64,000 nt of DNA from assembly GCA_001312405.1 (NCBI GenBank), contig BBDR01000007.1, forward strand, positions 1 to 64,000. The letters run 5' to 3'. The DNA is from Clostridium sp. NkU-1 (lineage in GTDB: Bacteria > Bacillota_A > Clostridia > Lachnospirales > Lachnospiraceae). Below the pieces are notes generated by a model. That model was given only the letters and a program-made list of their open reading frames with translations, ran no database searches and was not told the DNA's origin. Made by a program: the position numbers and the translations under genes. How positions within the stretch are numbered: position 1 is the stretch's first letter; the number at the start of each line of letters is the position of its first letter. Positions 63,609 to 64,000 of the stretch are shown piece by piece.

Positions 63609-64000
63609 ATGATGTATTGTATGAGTGTAAGCCATAAAAAGGCTTCAGTAAATATCCGGGAACGATTCGCCTTCCAGGAAAAAGAGAAGACAGAATTTAT
63701 AGAACGGCTGATGAGAAAGGAAGCGGTGACCGGCGTGGTTGTGCTTTGCACCTGTAACCGCAGTGAGATTTATGTTTCAGGAACAAAGCATGCAATCAGC
63801 GAGCTTCAGCGGGAGGCAGCTGATTTTAAAGGGATCCGCCTGGAAGAACTGCTGAAATATTTAAATATCTACAGTGGGGAAAGCGCCATCGGGCATTTGT
63901 TTAAAGTGGCCTGCGGGTTTGATTCCATGGTTCTGGGGGAAGATGAAATTTTAGGGCAGGCAAAGGCTGCCTATGAGATGTCCAGGGACCAGGGGGCAGT
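63609..64000 (+). CDS. hemA: Glutamyl-tRNA reductase, 3' partial
   Basis: ATG 63609 (MMYCMSVSHKKASVNIRERF) opens a frame that runs off the window. The catalytic cysteine lies in VVVLCTCNRSEIYV near residue 50, the family signature, and GFDSMVLGEDEILGQAKAAY near 110 is the second. It makes glutamate-1-semialdehyde for haem, sirohaem or corrinoid synthesis. About 130 residues are visible. Confidence 0.92.
   Translation, partial: MMYCMSVSHKKASVNIRERFAFQEKEKTEFIERLMRKEAVTGVVVLCTCNRSEIYVSGTKHAISELQREAADFKGIRLEELLKYLNIYSGESAIGHLFKVACGFDSMVLGEDEILGQAKAAYEMSRDQGA

Overview
The window looks like a chromosomal segment of an anaerobic, butyrate-forming Firmicute of the Lachnospiraceae / Clostridium cluster XIVa type (Lacrimispora-like). 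This is an inference from codon and protein style, strong AGGAGG ribosome sites, LicT/PTS/RpiR sugar loci, and the succinate-to-butyrate and Hdr-Flx genes; no 16S or other phylogenetic marker lies in the window. GC is moderate, except for an AT-rich accessory island at about 26.6-28.7 kb.

Layout. 0-2.5 kb: end of a Pro-rich protein, a GNAT acetyltransferase, a GIY-YIG protein and an XRE regulator fused to a desulfoferrodoxin-like domain. 2.5-6 kb (minus strand): yjdF behind a candidate yjdF riboswitch, and a P-type metal ATPase behind a well-conserved NiCo (czcD) riboswitch with a consensus promoter. 6.3-10.9 kb: beta-glucoside operon (LicT-type antiterminator with its terminator, PTS EIIBCA, GH1). 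11-15.7 kb: histidine-phosphatase lipoprotein, then a BusR-like GntR/RCK_C regulator and an OpuC/OpuF-type osmolyte ABC transporter with a palindromic operator on its promoter. 16-19 kb: DedA, then a MarR (His-rich tail) - CDF - DtxR metal operon. 19.5-26.6 kb: RpiR regulator divergent from a fructose-type PTS, a GH38 alpha-mannosidase and a GH13_18 phosphorylase. 26.6-28.7 kb: island remnant with a HEPN-like protein, integrase remnant, tRNA-Ser and a partial tRNA-Ser copy. 29-37 kb: HPr-like protein, ClC channel, amidase, C_GCAxxG_C_C protein, YwaF-like membrane protein, amino-acid ABC transporter, metallophosphoesterase.

37.4-63.4 kb is the metabolic core. Succinyl-CoA is reduced to succinate semialdehyde (sucD) and 4-hydroxybutyrate (4hbD), activated (two CoA-transferases), dehydrated to crotonyl-CoA (abfD) and reduced to butyryl-CoA (bcd-etfBA), with a LysR gene in the cluster. 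After a response regulator and glpF-glpK, a single plus-strand run encodes HdrBCA, FlxDCBA, a soluble fumarate-reductase pair without membrane anchors, two-subunit fumarase and a malate/lactate-type dehydrogenase. Read together, malate goes to fumarate and succinate, then 4-hydroxybutyrate and butyrate, with an apparent flavin-based electron-bifurcating Hdr-Flx module wired to soluble fumarate reduction. This is the most interesting candidate system in the window. hemA begins at the 3' edge.

Most long genes are split by one-base slips, usually one extra A/T in a run of six or more or one missing G/C. Both halves keep full conservation and operon context, so I annotate them as single genes with probable consensus errors. 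Real remnants (AraC, aldehyde dehydrogenase, integrase) are listed separately.
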